Of a DNA stretch of 28,550 nt, positions 1 through 7,010 are shown piece after piece. The notes beneath the pieces are model-generated. The model did no database searches. It saw nothing but the letters and a program-made list of their open reading frames with translations, and was not told the origin of the DNA. Source of the DNA: an uncultured Lachnospiraceae bacterium (GTDB taxonomy: Bacteria > Bacillota > Clostridia > Lachnospirales > Lachnospiraceae); assembly GCA_910586405.1 (NCBI GenBank), contig CAJUII010000038.1, positions 1 to 28,550 of the forward strand, read 5' to 3'. Within the stretch, counting starts at the first letter, position 1; each line of letters opens with the position of its first letter. A program made the translations under genes and the position numbers.

Positions 1-48
1 CGAAGAAAAATCCTGCGCACTATTAAAAAGTTATTCCTTAACAGTTCC

Positions 49-273
49 TTAGGAAATTCTCTCCAGATACTCTACTGCTTCCTGCACTGTGCGGATATTT
101 GCCGCCTCCTCAACTTCTATTTCCAATTCAAGCTCTTCCTCAAGCTCGCCGAGCATACTCATAAAGTCAAAAGAGCTAAACCCTAAATCCTCCATAAAAC
201 GGGACTCCGGTTTAATATCCTCCCGCTTCACTTCTACATAATTTGTGATGATACCTGCTACCTTATCAAACAT
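49..273 (-). CDS. Free-standing acyl carrier protein
   Basis: This 74-residue acidic protein has the size and pattern of an acyl carrier protein, which holds acyl or aminoacyl groups as thioesters on a phosphopantetheine arm in the cytoplasm. The carrier motif reads GFSSFDF at residues 31-37. Ser34 aligns with the phosphopantetheinylated Ser of the usual DSL motif, but the preceding Asp is replaced by Ser and the following Leu by Phe. I chose the ATG at 273 because an AGGG site lies 7 bases upstream; a TTG two codons earlier is also possible. It is the last visible gene of the leftward SCP2/hydrolase/condensation operon, 89 bases after the condensation gene. It is probably a dedicated carrier for that pathway rather than the fatty-acid synthesis AcpP, since no fab genes are nearby and the DSL motif is altered. 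The ACP family call is firm; the pathway is inferred. Confidence 0.9.
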   Translation of the reverse strand: MFDKVAGIITNYVEVKREDIKPESRFMEDLGFSSFDFMSMLGELEEELELEIEVEEAANIRTVQEAVEYLERIS

Positions 274-362
274 TGCCAATCCCTGCCTTTCTATACCACT
301 TCATCATCCATTCACCGCTCTGTTCCAGTTTATCATAAATGCGATTGTATTTCACTACATTC

Positions 363-1763
363 CTAAATCAGTTTAATCACAGCGCCAATTGTCAAGTTCG
401 GATTCTCGATTCCCTTGAACATAATCTTGCACATATAGTAATAAAACAGCTCAAGCGTCTCTCTGCTGTACGCCTTTACCTGATGTTCAAAGCTAAAGTC
501 CAGACCATTGTCCTCCGGTCTGTGCATCACGGTCAGGTAGAGACCATCCGCATAGTATCCGTTTCCATATCTCTTTGTCTTGTAACGGATATCGCCCAAA
601 TCAACCAGACCCTTTTCGCGCAGCGTCGCAGGCTGGTATGTGAGCGCCACCGTCTCATACCCCATTCCAAGAGGCGTTTGATAGACCTCCCTCTTATAGT
701 TCATGCACTCCACCGGGTCAAAATTCACGTAGCGGAACACCTCATTCTGCTTGTCCCTGATTTCATGAATGCCTTCCAAAAAGGTCTTATCCTCAGGGAT
801 AATTGTCCGAAACGGAAAACTGTGGATACGTGTACCGCCGGATTTCTTCTCAAGAAGCGTCGCCCTGCGCGCATACGCAACCATCATGGAAACATCGTCA
901 CAACTGTTCATCTTCTGCAAGTATGTGCGGATACCCATAATGAGCAGACACTGCAATGAAATGTGCTGCTCCTCACAGAATTTCATCAGACGCTCTGTCG
1001 GCTCTCCTTCCAGATGGAAAATATCAATATCCGCCGCAAAGCTGTCTGATCCTGTAGGTGCCGCCCTGAGATTGGGATTCTTTAATTTACGTCTCGCATC
1101 ATCCAGCCGTTTTCTTCCATCAATACCATTGTAGATTGGCTCAGGCGCCTCAAACAATTTGTGGAAATACTCCCGATCGCGCACCGATGCTTTACTGCCC
1201 GCCTCATAGGCAAAATCCTTCTCGATCTGCTCTACATAGGAACGCATGTCAGCCGGATATGGCACATTCTCAAAGTTTGCATTGCAGTACAATTCTATGA
1301 CATCCTTCATGAAACCAATCAGCGACTGCGCGTCAAGGAATCTGTGGTCGCCCACAATGTACATTCCCTGAAAACCGTCCGGCGTCTTGATGATGACAAT
1401 CTTGTTCATCGGCTCGTCCTGTCCAAACGGAACGCGCGTCCACGCTGTCATCTCGGCTTCTGCCTCCTCCATGGTCTTGCCCGTGAAATCCACGTACTCA
1501 ATCTCACGGTCCTCCTTGTCCACGATATACTGATACCACTGCTTCTCCTTCTCGTCGTAAACGAGTCTGGCACGCATGGACTCACAGCGTTCATACGCCT
1601 TGTAGATTGCCTTGCGCAGCTCATCAACATTCAGCTCAAACTCGATGGTGAGACTGCTGCCGACATTGAGAATCTCCTTCCCCGGACAGTAGTCTGCATA
1701 GTAAAAATGATACTTCTGTGCGGCTGTCAACGGATATGTCTTGAATCCTTTTCTTGTTTTCAT
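363..1763 (-). CDS. Stand-alone NRPS-type condensation-domain protein
   Basis: This 466-residue protein has the length and layout of a single non-ribosomal peptide synthetase condensation domain, with no adenylation or carrier domain attached. The N-terminus carries the typical YPLTAAQK opening (residues 10-17). The HHxxxDG active-site motif appears as DHRFLDA at 139-145, so the second, catalytic His (H140) and the structural Asp (D144) are kept while the first His is Asp. The C-terminal part (DFSFEHQV and what follows) also resembles the end of C domains. Such proteins join a carrier-bound acyl or aminoacyl group to an amine or alcohol; some relatives act as acyltransferases. An AAGGAGA ribosome site precedes the ATG. 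It sits 39 bases after the hydrolase and just before the carrier protein gene, which is its likely donor. The substrate cannot be read from the sequence. Confidence 0.8.
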   Translation of the reverse strand: MKTRKGFKTYPLTAAQKYHFYYADYCPGKEILNVGSSLTIEFELNVDELRKAIYKAYERCESMRARLVYDEKEKQWYQYIVDKEDREIEYVDFTGKTMEEAEAEMTAWTRVPFGQDEPMNKIVIIKTPDGFQGMYIVGDHRFLDAQSLIGFMKDVIELYCNANFENVPYPADMRSYVEQIEKDFAYEAGSKASVRDREYFHKLFEAPEPIYNGIDGRKRLDDARRKLKNPNLRAAPTGSDSFAADIDIFHLEGEPTERLMKFCEEQHISLQCLLIMGIRTYLQKMNSCDDVSMMVAYARRATLLEKKSGGTRIHSFPFRTIIPEDKTFLEGIHEIRDKQNEVFRYVNFDPVECMNYKREVYQTPLGMGYETVALTYQPATLREKGLVDLGDIRYKTKRYGNGYYADGLYLTVMHRPEDNGLDFSFEHQVKAYSRETLELFYYYMCKIMFKGIENPNLTIGAVIKLI

Positions 1764-1802
1764 TCATTTCTCCTTTTCTGGAACTATATGACTCATCATT
1801 CA

Positions 1803-2774
1803 CTACATGATTTCATCAAAAAACTCATTTAATGCCTGTTCATATTTCTCAGTGTCTTTATAATAGCTCTCCGCGTGCGCAGCGCCCTCCACAATCAGCT
1901 TTTTCTTTGGTGATGCACAGCAGTCATAAATCTCATTGCACATGTGCGTAGGTACAAAGGTGTCGTTCGAGCCGTGAATAAATAAAATTGGAACCTTTGC
2001 ATGTGCCACCTCACGCTTTGCGTTGCACTCATCCATACCGTAGCCTGCAAGTTTCTTGTTCATGATGTCTGCTCCCTGAATCACCGGAAATGCTGGCAGA
2101 TGATACATTGAATTGAGCACATGCGTAAACACCTCCTTGGGTGATGTGAAGCCGCAGTCAGAGACAATGCCCTTCACCTGTGCCGGCAGCTCGAGTCCGC
2201 TTGTCATCAAAACCGTCGCGCCTCCCATCGAAGTTCCGTGGAGAACAATCTCAACGTCCTCTCCAACCTCCTGAATTAACCAGTGAATCCACACAAGCGC
2301 ATCTTTCCTGTCAAGACAGCCAAATCCAATGTACTCCCCCTCGCTCTCGCCATGTGCTCTCGCATCTGGCAGCAGCATCGCATACCCTCTCTTGAGATAG
2401 TAGTCCGACAAGCCAATATAGTCTGACATCCCTTTGCTCGTATAGCCGTGAAAACAGATTACTGCTTTTTTCTTACCGGCTGCCATCTCCGTCTTGTCCA
2501 CATATTCCTCCAGCGCCGGAAAAAAAGTCGCATGAAGCTTCAGATTGTCGAATGACATCTGCGATATCTCTCTGTGGTCCTGCGCCAGCATAAATGCTTT
2601 TCTCTCCTGCAAAAGCGGCGCATACTGGTTCCAGTCCGTCCCTGCCATCTTCATCGTCCGCTCAACCTTGGCGTTGTTGCGCTTCATTGTCCTTCTGTAA
2701 AAATATGCTGTCTCACCCACACCTGCCGCTGCAAGAACCCCCAGACAGGTCATTGTATTTTTGAGTATTCCCAT
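1803..2774 (-). CDS. Membrane-anchored alpha/beta hydrolase
   Basis: This 323-residue alpha/beta hydrolase opens with a probable membrane segment (about residues 4-25) followed by a basic stretch, suggesting N-terminal anchoring. The catalytic triad is visible: the nucleophile elbow GTSMGG at 180-185 (Ser182), Asp271 in HGSNDTFVP and His300 in GAAHAE. FHG at 108-110 supplies the oxyanion-hole region. The HGESEGEY stretch near 141-148 is typical of BAAT/dienelactone-hydrolase-like serine hydrolases of Firmicutes. It follows the SCP2-like gene by 19 bases, with a GTGGAGG ribosome site, and precedes the condensation-domain gene. It may act as a thioesterase or esterase that releases or edits a product in the same pathway, but its substrate is unknown. 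The hydrolase fold is certain; the role is inferred from context. Confidence 0.9.
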   Translation of the reverse strand: MGILKNTMTCLGVLAAAGVGETAYFYRRTMKRNNAKVERTMKMAGTDWNQYAPLLQERKAFMLAQDHREISQMSFDNLKLHATFFPALEEYVDKTEMAAGKKKAVICFHGYTSKGMSDYIGLSDYYLKRGYAMLLPDARAHGESEGEYIGFGCLDRKDALVWIHWLIQEVGEDVEIVLHGTSMGGATVLMTSGLELPAQVKGIVSDCGFTSPKEVFTHVLNSMYHLPAFPVIQGADIMNKKLAGYGMDECNAKREVAHAKVPILFIHGSNDTFVPTHMCNEIYDCCASPKKKLIVEGAAHAESYYKDTEKYEQALNEFFDEIM

Positions 2775-2793
2775 TGCTTACGCCTCCACTCGG

Positions 2794-3231
2794 TTATTCA
2801 GCCTTTTTGTCAGCTGCTTCCTTCTTCACTTCTTTTTTAGCCTCCTTGGCTTCCTTCTTCGCTTCCTTTTTCGCCTCTTTGGCTTCCTTCTTCGCCTCTT
2901 TTTTCTTGCGCTGGATAATGTCGTTGAGCTTTAATGCCTTATCAATATTTCCCTCAACTCTGAGTTTCTGTGTCGTGAACGCCCAAACAGGGTCCATCTC
3001 ACCCTCCGCAATCTTTCGAAATACCTCTGGTGTACTGATAAACATCGCATCTCTGTCGTAAAACTCATATGGCTCCACAAAGAGCACGCCGTCTTTTACT
3101 TCCACGTAAAACGCACCGCCTGCTTCCTCGTCCTCGATATTGAACTGATAAGCGAGATGCTCCTGAATATCGCTCACATCTGCTCCCATAAATTTGCCCT
3201 TAATCTCATAAAAAAAATCTGCGTATGTCAT
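2794..3231 (-). CDS. SCP2-like lipid-binding protein with Lys-rich tail
   Basis: Residues 1-107 of this 145-residue protein resemble the SCP2 sterol-carrier fold: a start like MTYADFFYEIKGKF, a central beta-rich part, and a helix around EVFRKIAEGEMDPVWAFTTQKLRVEG, the usual SCP2 helix-and-hydrophobic-exit segment. Proteins of this fold bind hydrophobic acyl or lipid ligands. Residues 108-145 form a tail made almost only of Lys, Ala and Glu, encoded by two 33-base tandem repeats. This tail probably forms a long charged helix. A GGAGGAAAG ribosome site lies upstream of the ATG. It is the first gene of the leftward operon, directly downstream of the promoter and paired operators shared with the TetR gene. 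It could shuttle the acyl substrate or product of the neighbouring carrier protein and condensation enzyme; this is an inference. Confidence 0.78.
   Translation of the reverse strand: MTYADFFYEIKGKFMGADVSDIQEHLAYQFNIEDEEAGGAFYVEVKDGVLFVEPYEFYDRDAMFISTPEVFRKIAEGEMDPVWAFTTQKLRVEGNIDKALKLNDIIQRKKKEAKKEAKEAKKEAKKEAKEAKKEVKKEAADKKAE
2840..2905 (-). repeat. 33-bp tandem repeat inside the SCP2-like gene
   Basis: Two adjacent 33-base units (2840-2872 and 2873-2905) differ at only a few positions and encode two 11-residue units of Lys/Glu/Ala. They build the charged C-terminal tail of the SCP2-like protein. Repeats of this kind can change copy number by slippage, so tail length may vary between strains. 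Confidence 0.85.
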
Positions 3232-3310
3232 CTTCTTTCCTCCACTACTTTCATTCTAAATATTGGTAAACTTTATGCGGACTGCCGACGGCAAAAACCA
3301 TCTCTCGACG

Positions 3311-3330
3311 TTTTTCGACCCGCAGTCGAT
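3311..3330. promoter_or_regulatory. Putative TetR operator, copy 1
   Basis: TTTTTCGACCCGCAGTCGA contains a perfect 5-base inverted repeat, TCGAC/GTCGA, around a 5-base centre. It repeats 44 bases away in nearly the same form, about four helical turns. It lies downstream of the predicted -10 box of the leftward operon, in a position where a bound repressor would block elongation or initiation. Confidence 0.6.
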
Positions 3331-3343
3331 TTATGTTTCTTCT

Positions 3344-3373
3344 ATCCTATCACATTTTTCGACCAGCGGTCAA
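3344..3373 (-). promoter_or_regulatory. Predicted promoter of the SCP2/hydrolase/C-domain/ACP operon
   Basis: On the minus strand, TTGACC (3373-3368) is followed after 18 bases by TAGGAT (3349-3344), a fair sigma-A type promoter pointing at the SCP2-like gene. The -35 box lies inside the second operator copy, which fits repression by the divergent TetR protein. No other good promoter was seen between it and the gene. Confidence 0.55.
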
Positions 3374-3374
3374 G
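3355..3374. promoter_or_regulatory. Putative TetR operator, copy 2
   Basis: TTTTTCGACCAGCGGTCAA is the second copy of the pseudopalindrome. Its arms TCGACC and GGTCAA match with one mismatch around a 3-base centre. It overlaps the -35 box of the leftward operon. The shared pattern of the two copies is TTTTTCGACC-N-GC-N-GTC. Confidence 0.6.
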
Positions 3375-3432
3375 TATATTTCCCCCAAAATTTGACGCCG
3401 TTTCTTACTCTTTTTTGTGACAATATTTACAA

Positions 3433-3461
3433 TTGTTCCCCCGCAGGAAACGTGCTATACT
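3433..3461 (+). promoter_or_regulatory. Predicted promoter of the TetR gene
   Basis: TTGTTC (3433-3438) is followed after 17 bases by TATACT (3456-3461). The -10 box is good and the -35 box is weak. It points right, about 100 bases before the TetR start. The region in between shows no clear structure. Confidence 0.45.
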
Positions 3462-3569
3462 TATTTTAATTACCCTTATATCTGAGCATGCCGCTCACGT
3501 ACTTCCTGTTCCATATAAGTTGACCCGTATATCATCTACATCATCATAGAGAGAAAGGTGGCATCGTCC

Positions 3570-4208
3570 ATGCCTGACACAAAAAAGAATGAAAAAAAAT
3601 ACGACCTGATACTGGACGCACTCCAGCAGCTTCTCGAAGATAAGAAAATACAGAGTATCTCTGTCAGTGAAATTGCACAGAAGGCAGGGATTGGAAAGGG
3701 GAGCATCTACTACTATTTCCCCTCCAAAGACGCCATACTGGACGCACTCATAGAACGCAGCTACGAGAAACCACTCCTCACTGCCCAGAATCTTGCCGCG
3801 CAGACAGAAGTTTCGCCCTTTGTGCGCATGGCAATGCTGTTTCAGGCATGCCAAAATTCCTCCGCGGCATTTATTCAGCAAAACGGCAGTTCATCAGATA
3901 CTGCCAGCGCGCAGGATCTCGCTTTTTTACATCATAAATATCTGTCGCATGTCGTGTCGGAGCTAAAGCCTGATTTGACGGAAATTATCAAGCAGGGCAT
4001 CCAAAATGGTGAAATCCATTTCGACTACCCTGCTGCCCTTGCAGAAATTGTGCTGATCGTGATTGCTGTCAAGCTGGACAACTCCCTGCTGCCCTCCACG
4101 CCCAAAGAGACGGAGGAGACGTTGAAGGGACTCATTTCCTTGCTTGAAAAAGGGACGGAGGTCGCACCCGGAACGCTCAGCTATCTGTCTCTGGTGCCCT
4201 TTGTATAA
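3570..4208 (+). CDS. TetR/AcrR-family transcriptional regulator
   Basis: This 212-residue protein is a TetR/AcrR-type repressor. Residues about 10-55 hold the DNA-binding helix-turn-helix, including SVSEIAQKAGIGKGSIYYYFPSK-type text (31-53), the family hallmark. The remainder is a variable helical ligand-binding and dimerisation domain. I chose ATG 3570 because AAGGTGG ends 8 bases before it; the GTG at 3558 would overlap that ribosome site. It is the only plus-strand gene and faces away from the SCP2-like operon, with two matching pseudopalindromes between them. It therefore likely represses that operon and perhaps itself, and is released by a hydrophobic or acyl ligand. The family call is certain; target and ligand are inferred. 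Confidence 0.93.
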   Translation: MPDTKKNEKKYDLILDALQQLLEDKKIQSISVSEIAQKAGIGKGSIYYYFPSKDAILDALIERSYEKPLLTAQNLAAQTEVSPFVRMAMLFQACQNSSAAFIQQNGSSSDTASAQDLAFLHHKYLSHVVSELKPDLTEIIKQGIQNGEIHFDYPAALAEIVLIVIAVKLDNSLLPSTPKETEETLKGLISLLEKGTEVAPGTLSYLSLVPFV

Positions 4209-4224
4209 AACCTCCATACAATCG

Positions 4225-4250
4225 AGCAGGGGAAAAATCTTTCCCCTGCT
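4225..4250. terminator. Hairpin between convergent TetR gene and vWA remnant
   Basis: AGCAGGGGAAA (4225-4235) pairs perfectly with TTTCCCCTGCT (4240-4250) around a 4-base loop, 16 bases after the TetR stop. Neither side has a strong T run, so it may act as a weak or bidirectional terminator for the two convergent units. Confidence 0.6.
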
Positions 4251-4268
4251 TGCATGCGCATTTCCTTC

Positions 4269-4634
4269 TCACGGCATTGTCCGCTGTAATTTTTTCACCA
4301 GATAGACAAATTCATCCTTGTAGTCATCCTCGTCGGTATCCACCTTCCCCAGCAGTTCGCGGACATTTTCAAAAGAAGCCTCCCCCTTGTATGCGCTGTC
4401 TCTCACGATCAGCCCAAACTCTGCAACTGCCGCTGCAAAATAGAAATCCTCTGACGGCTCTTTTAGATAATCCTTCTCTTTTACGGGATATTCTTTCAAG
4501 ATACTCTCTTCCTCCTTCGGCTCCTTGTAGCGTATTTTCAGATTCAGCCACTCTCCATTTTTGACACCCGTGTCATTTTTATTATCCTGATACTTTAGCG
4601 TACTCTCTTGGAATTTTATGGATTTTTCTTTTTT
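4269..4634 (-). pseudogene. C-terminal remnant of a vWA/DUF3520 (YfbK-like) protein
   Basis: An open frame of about 121 codons with no credible start matches the C-terminal end of YfbK-type von Willebrand factor A proteins. It holds LKIRYKEP, FAAAVAEFGLIVRDS, YKGEASFENVRELL and DDYKDEFVYLVKKL, the pattern of the DUF3520 tail. A TTG at 4499 could start a 76-residue piece, but the homology continues upstream of it, up to a TAG at 4635-4637 just after the end of the M14 peptidase gene. The vWA domain itself, several hundred residues, is missing. I read this as a decayed or truncated gene left by a deletion or rearrangement, probably not translated. The family match is from memory of DUF3520 motifs. 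Confidence 0.75.
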
Positions 4635-4641
4635 CTACGCG

Positions 4642-5910
4642 CTAAAACAACTGTGTCATTCCCCCTACTAATATCAGCCTGTTATCGTCATATATTTCAG
4701 GAAACTGGCTCATGCTCAGCGGGTTCGTGCCGCGCCCCGCCTCAATCGTGTAGCCGGGACGGTTGTACGTCTCGATAAACCAATCCTTGTACCCCGCATA
4801 ACCTGACGCGTAGGGTGTCTCCTCCACCTGATAACCGCTCACCTTTCCAAAATATTCCGCGATACGCCTCGAGCGCGCTGGTTCATAGTCAAGATATTTC
4901 CAATATATCACCTCACCCTGCGTATGATACGCCAGAATCAATTGAAAATCATGGGCCGTCGTAAAATGATACATGTTGATGCTCTCCACCGCTGAGAGCG
5001 GCGCTTCTCCGACAAAATCCCTCGGCGCCGGCGACGTATACCCCTGCGCAAACTTAATATCCCTTGCATTCTCCCAGCCCGCCGGAAACTGTAAGTTCAA
5101 ATCCACGCCGTTTATATTTGCCTTCCAGCCATCAGGGTACGGAATTGTCGGATAATCCGCTGCGATTGCCATCGTCTGTTCGAGATACTCCTCACTGCGT
5201 ATCATGCCATTCACAAGATCTGCACCATCTGGATTGACCATCGGAATCAAAAACAGACTATATTGCTGAAACAGCTCCTTGGTATCCTCCCCGTAGAGGT
5301 CCTCTCCCTCCGCATACGCTTTGGCATACGCCTCCGCAAACTTTAATAAAATCGGTGTCGTTATCCACTCGTTTGCATGAAAGCAGGCATTGTAACAGAC
5401 CTGTGTCTCCCCCTCGCCAAATTGCAGATAACACACTTCCCTGCCCATGACGCTCTTCCCTATACACCCCGAAATCAAAAACGGATAGCGCACCTTTAAG
5501 CCCTCCAAGATCAAATCTGTAAGACTTGACGTGTACGGCACCTGCTCATCTACAAGCGCAAAAGAAAAAGGAACGTAAATCCGCGTTCCTATCTGTAAAT
5601 TCATGGCATCAAGAGACGGATTTGCCGTCAGTATGGCTGACACCAGTGTATCGTATGTATCGGCAATTCCCCACAAGGTTTCCCCCGCCGTAATCACATG
5701 CGTCGTATAACCGGAAAGATAAGGCGTCAGCCTCGCCCACACTGCCCTGTCCACATAGCAGCCAACGCCCTCCCCCATAAATGCTTTTAGCGCGTTGCAG
5801 GTCTCCCTGTTGAACTGCCCGCTGATCTCCTTCAAATAGCCTGCCCGTTTCAGCGCCAACTGTAAATACTGCACCGCAACACCTACATCGCCAACATAAA
5901 TATTTCTCAT
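4642..5910 (-). CDS. LysM-containing M14 zinc carboxypeptidase (gamma-D-Glu-diamino acid endopeptidase type)
   Basis: This 422-residue enzyme has three parts: a peptidoglycan-binding-1-like helix bundle (about 5-62), a LysM module (about 70-114, THVITAGETLWGIA onward) and an M14 metallocarboxypeptidase domain (about 125-422). Zinc ligands are visible as His178 and Glu181 in HANEW and His329 in AYHTQGE; Glu390 in YTIEAGRG is the catalytic base. The architecture matches Bacillus endopeptidase I, which cuts the gamma-D-Glu/diaminopimelate bond of stem peptides. There is no signal peptide, so it may act on cytoplasmic muropeptides or in the sporulating mother cell, as described for that enzyme. 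An AGGA site precedes the ATG. It has no functional partner next to it; the vWA remnant follows 7 bases downstream. Confidence 0.92.
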   Translation of the reverse strand: MRNIYVGDVGVAVQYLQLALKRAGYLKEISGQFNRETCNALKAFMGEGVGCYVDRAVWARLTPYLSGYTTHVITAGETLWGIADTYDTLVSAILTANPSLDAMNLQIGTRIYVPFSFALVDEQVPYTSSLTDLILEGLKVRYPFLISGCIGKSVMGREVCYLQFGEGETQVCYNACFHANEWITTPILLKFAEAYAKAYAEGEDLYGEDTKELFQQYSLFLIPMVNPDGADLVNGMIRSEEYLEQTMAIAADYPTIPYPDGWKANINGVDLNLQFPAGWENARDIKFAQGYTSPAPRDFVGEAPLSAVESINMYHFTTAHDFQLILAYHTQGEVIYWKYLDYEPARSRRIAEYFGKVSGYQVEETPYASGYAGYKDWFIETYNRPGYTIEAGRGTNPLSMSQFPEIYDDNRLILVGGMTQLF

Positions 5911-5977
5911 AAATTCCTGTTTCCATCAATCCTTGTATTTCTATAATCTATGCCGGCAATCAGGGAATCATACATTT

Positions 5978-6064
5978 ATACTCACGACAGATGAAATCTG
6001 ACATGAGTATCGCGCCAGCCGCAGCCGCGAAGCGGCTTATTTCCTTATGCGGCTGTGTGCATAA
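5978..6064. repeat. Dispersed intergenic hairpin repeat, copy 1
   Basis: This element lies between metF and the M14 gene. It has a compound hairpin (ATACTCA/TGAGTAT enclosing CAGAT/ATCTG, 5978-6010), a second stem AGCCGC-GAA-GCGGCT (6023-6037), then TATTTCC and TGTGTGCATAA. The blocks CTGACATG, GC-N-GCTTATTTCC and G-N-GCATAA recur in the same order at 19171-19244. It may also terminate or process the metF transcript. Confidence 0.6.
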
Positions 6065-6065
6065 C

Positions 6066-6105
6066 TTTATACTGAGCGGTCAGTCTTTTTGACCGCCAGT
6101 ATAAA
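6066..6105 (-). terminator. Long hairpin enclosing the metF stop codon
   Basis: TTTATACT (6066-6073) pairs with AGTATAAA (6098-6105) and GCGGTCA (6076-6082) with TGACCGC (6090-6096). The metF stop (6080-6082) sits inside the stem. There is no strong T run after it on the minus strand, so it could protect the mRNA end rather than terminate. Confidence 0.5.
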
Positions 6106-6964
6106 TAATCTTGCACAGACTCTCCTGAATCCCCTTTACGACCTCTGGCTTATTCATAGAATACACATGGATATGCTTGATTCCGTTGGCAATCAAATCA
6201 ATAATCTGATCTGTGGCATAGATGATGCCCGCCTGCTGCATCGCCTCTGGATTCTTGCCAAAACAGTCCACAATACTCCGAAAACGCATCGGCACATTAC
6301 ATCCGGACAACCTCACCGCACTTTGGAGCTGCGAAGGTCTGGTAATCGGCATGATGCCCGGAATCACCGGAACCCCAATCCCCGCCTCACGCACCCGGCA
6401 GAGAAAATGATAGAAAATATTGTTGTCAAAAAACATCTGCGTCGTCAGGTATGCACAGCCCGCATCGACCTTTTTCTTGAGATTTAAAATATCCTCCTGC
6501 GTATTCTCCGACTCGACATGCCCCTCAGGATAACACGCCCCGCCGATGCACATGCCGCCAAATGCCTGAATATCTTCCACCAGCTCCGACGCATAGCGAT
6601 ATTCTGTAAAAGGGTCCCCCTCAAAATCCTTTGGTCTGTCGCCGCGCAGTGCCAGCACATTCTCTATGCCCGCCTCCCTCATCTGCGTGAGCGCCTGACG
6701 GATTCCCTCTTTCGTCGCGCCGACACAAGTTAGATGCGCAATCGTTGTGACACCGTATTCCTCCTGTATTCCCTTGGCAAGTTTTAAGGTATTGCCGCCT
6801 GTACTCCCGCCTGCGCCGTAAGTCACGCTCATATAGCTGGGCTTTCGTTTTGCGACACCGTAGGCCGCCTCTTTCACAGATTCATAGTTTGCTGTCACCT
6901 TCGGCGGAAAGACCTCAAAGGACAATGTTACATCATTTTTCAATAGTATTGTATCTAATTTCAT
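6080..6964 (-). CDS. metF: 5,10-Methylenetetrahydrofolate reductase
   Basis: This 294-residue protein is a MetF-type flavoprotein that reduces methylene-THF to methyl-THF for methionine synthesis or one-carbon metabolism in the cytoplasm. The opening SFEVFPPK (15-22) carries Glu17, equivalent to the catalytic Glu28 of E. coli MetF. Other family signatures are VTYGAGGST, TTIAHLTCVG, NVLALRGDRP, TQMFFD and PGIMPI. The length is normal for the single-domain bacterial enzyme. An AGAGGAAG ribosome site precedes the ATG. It lies 46 bases after the GGDEF-EAL gene without a clear promoter of its own, so it may be transcribed with it. No metH, metV or cooperating folate gene is in the window. Its 3' end is folded into a long hairpin. 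Confidence 0.96.
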   Translation of the reverse strand: MKLDTILLKNDVTLSFEVFPPKVTANYESVKEAAYGVAKRKPSYMSVTYGAGGSTGGNTLKLAKGIQEEYGVTTIAHLTCVGATKEGIRQALTQMREAGIENVLALRGDRPKDFEGDPFTEYRYASELVEDIQAFGGMCIGGACYPEGHVESENTQEDILNLKKKVDAGCAYLTTQMFFDNNIFYHFLCRVREAGIGVPVIPGIMPITRPSQLQSAVRLSGCNVPMRFRSIVDCFGKNPEAMQQAGIIYATDQIIDLIANGIKHIHVYSMNKPEVVKGIQESLCKIIYTGGQKD

Positions 6965-7010
6965 CTCTTATGCTTCCTCTTCTTATCTAAACTTTTCTAA
7001 ATGATTTTAT

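Noticed and set aside
1..48. Possible terminator after the carrier protein gene (GTTA-AGGAA-TAAC-TTTTT on the minus strand)
   Set aside because: The stem is only four weak pairs, so it does not show that the operon ends here; genes may continue past the edge.
339..959. 206-codon plus-strand ORF opposite the condensation gene
   Set aside because: It is a shadow of the well-supported minus-strand gene, with no ribosome site and no recognisable protein family.
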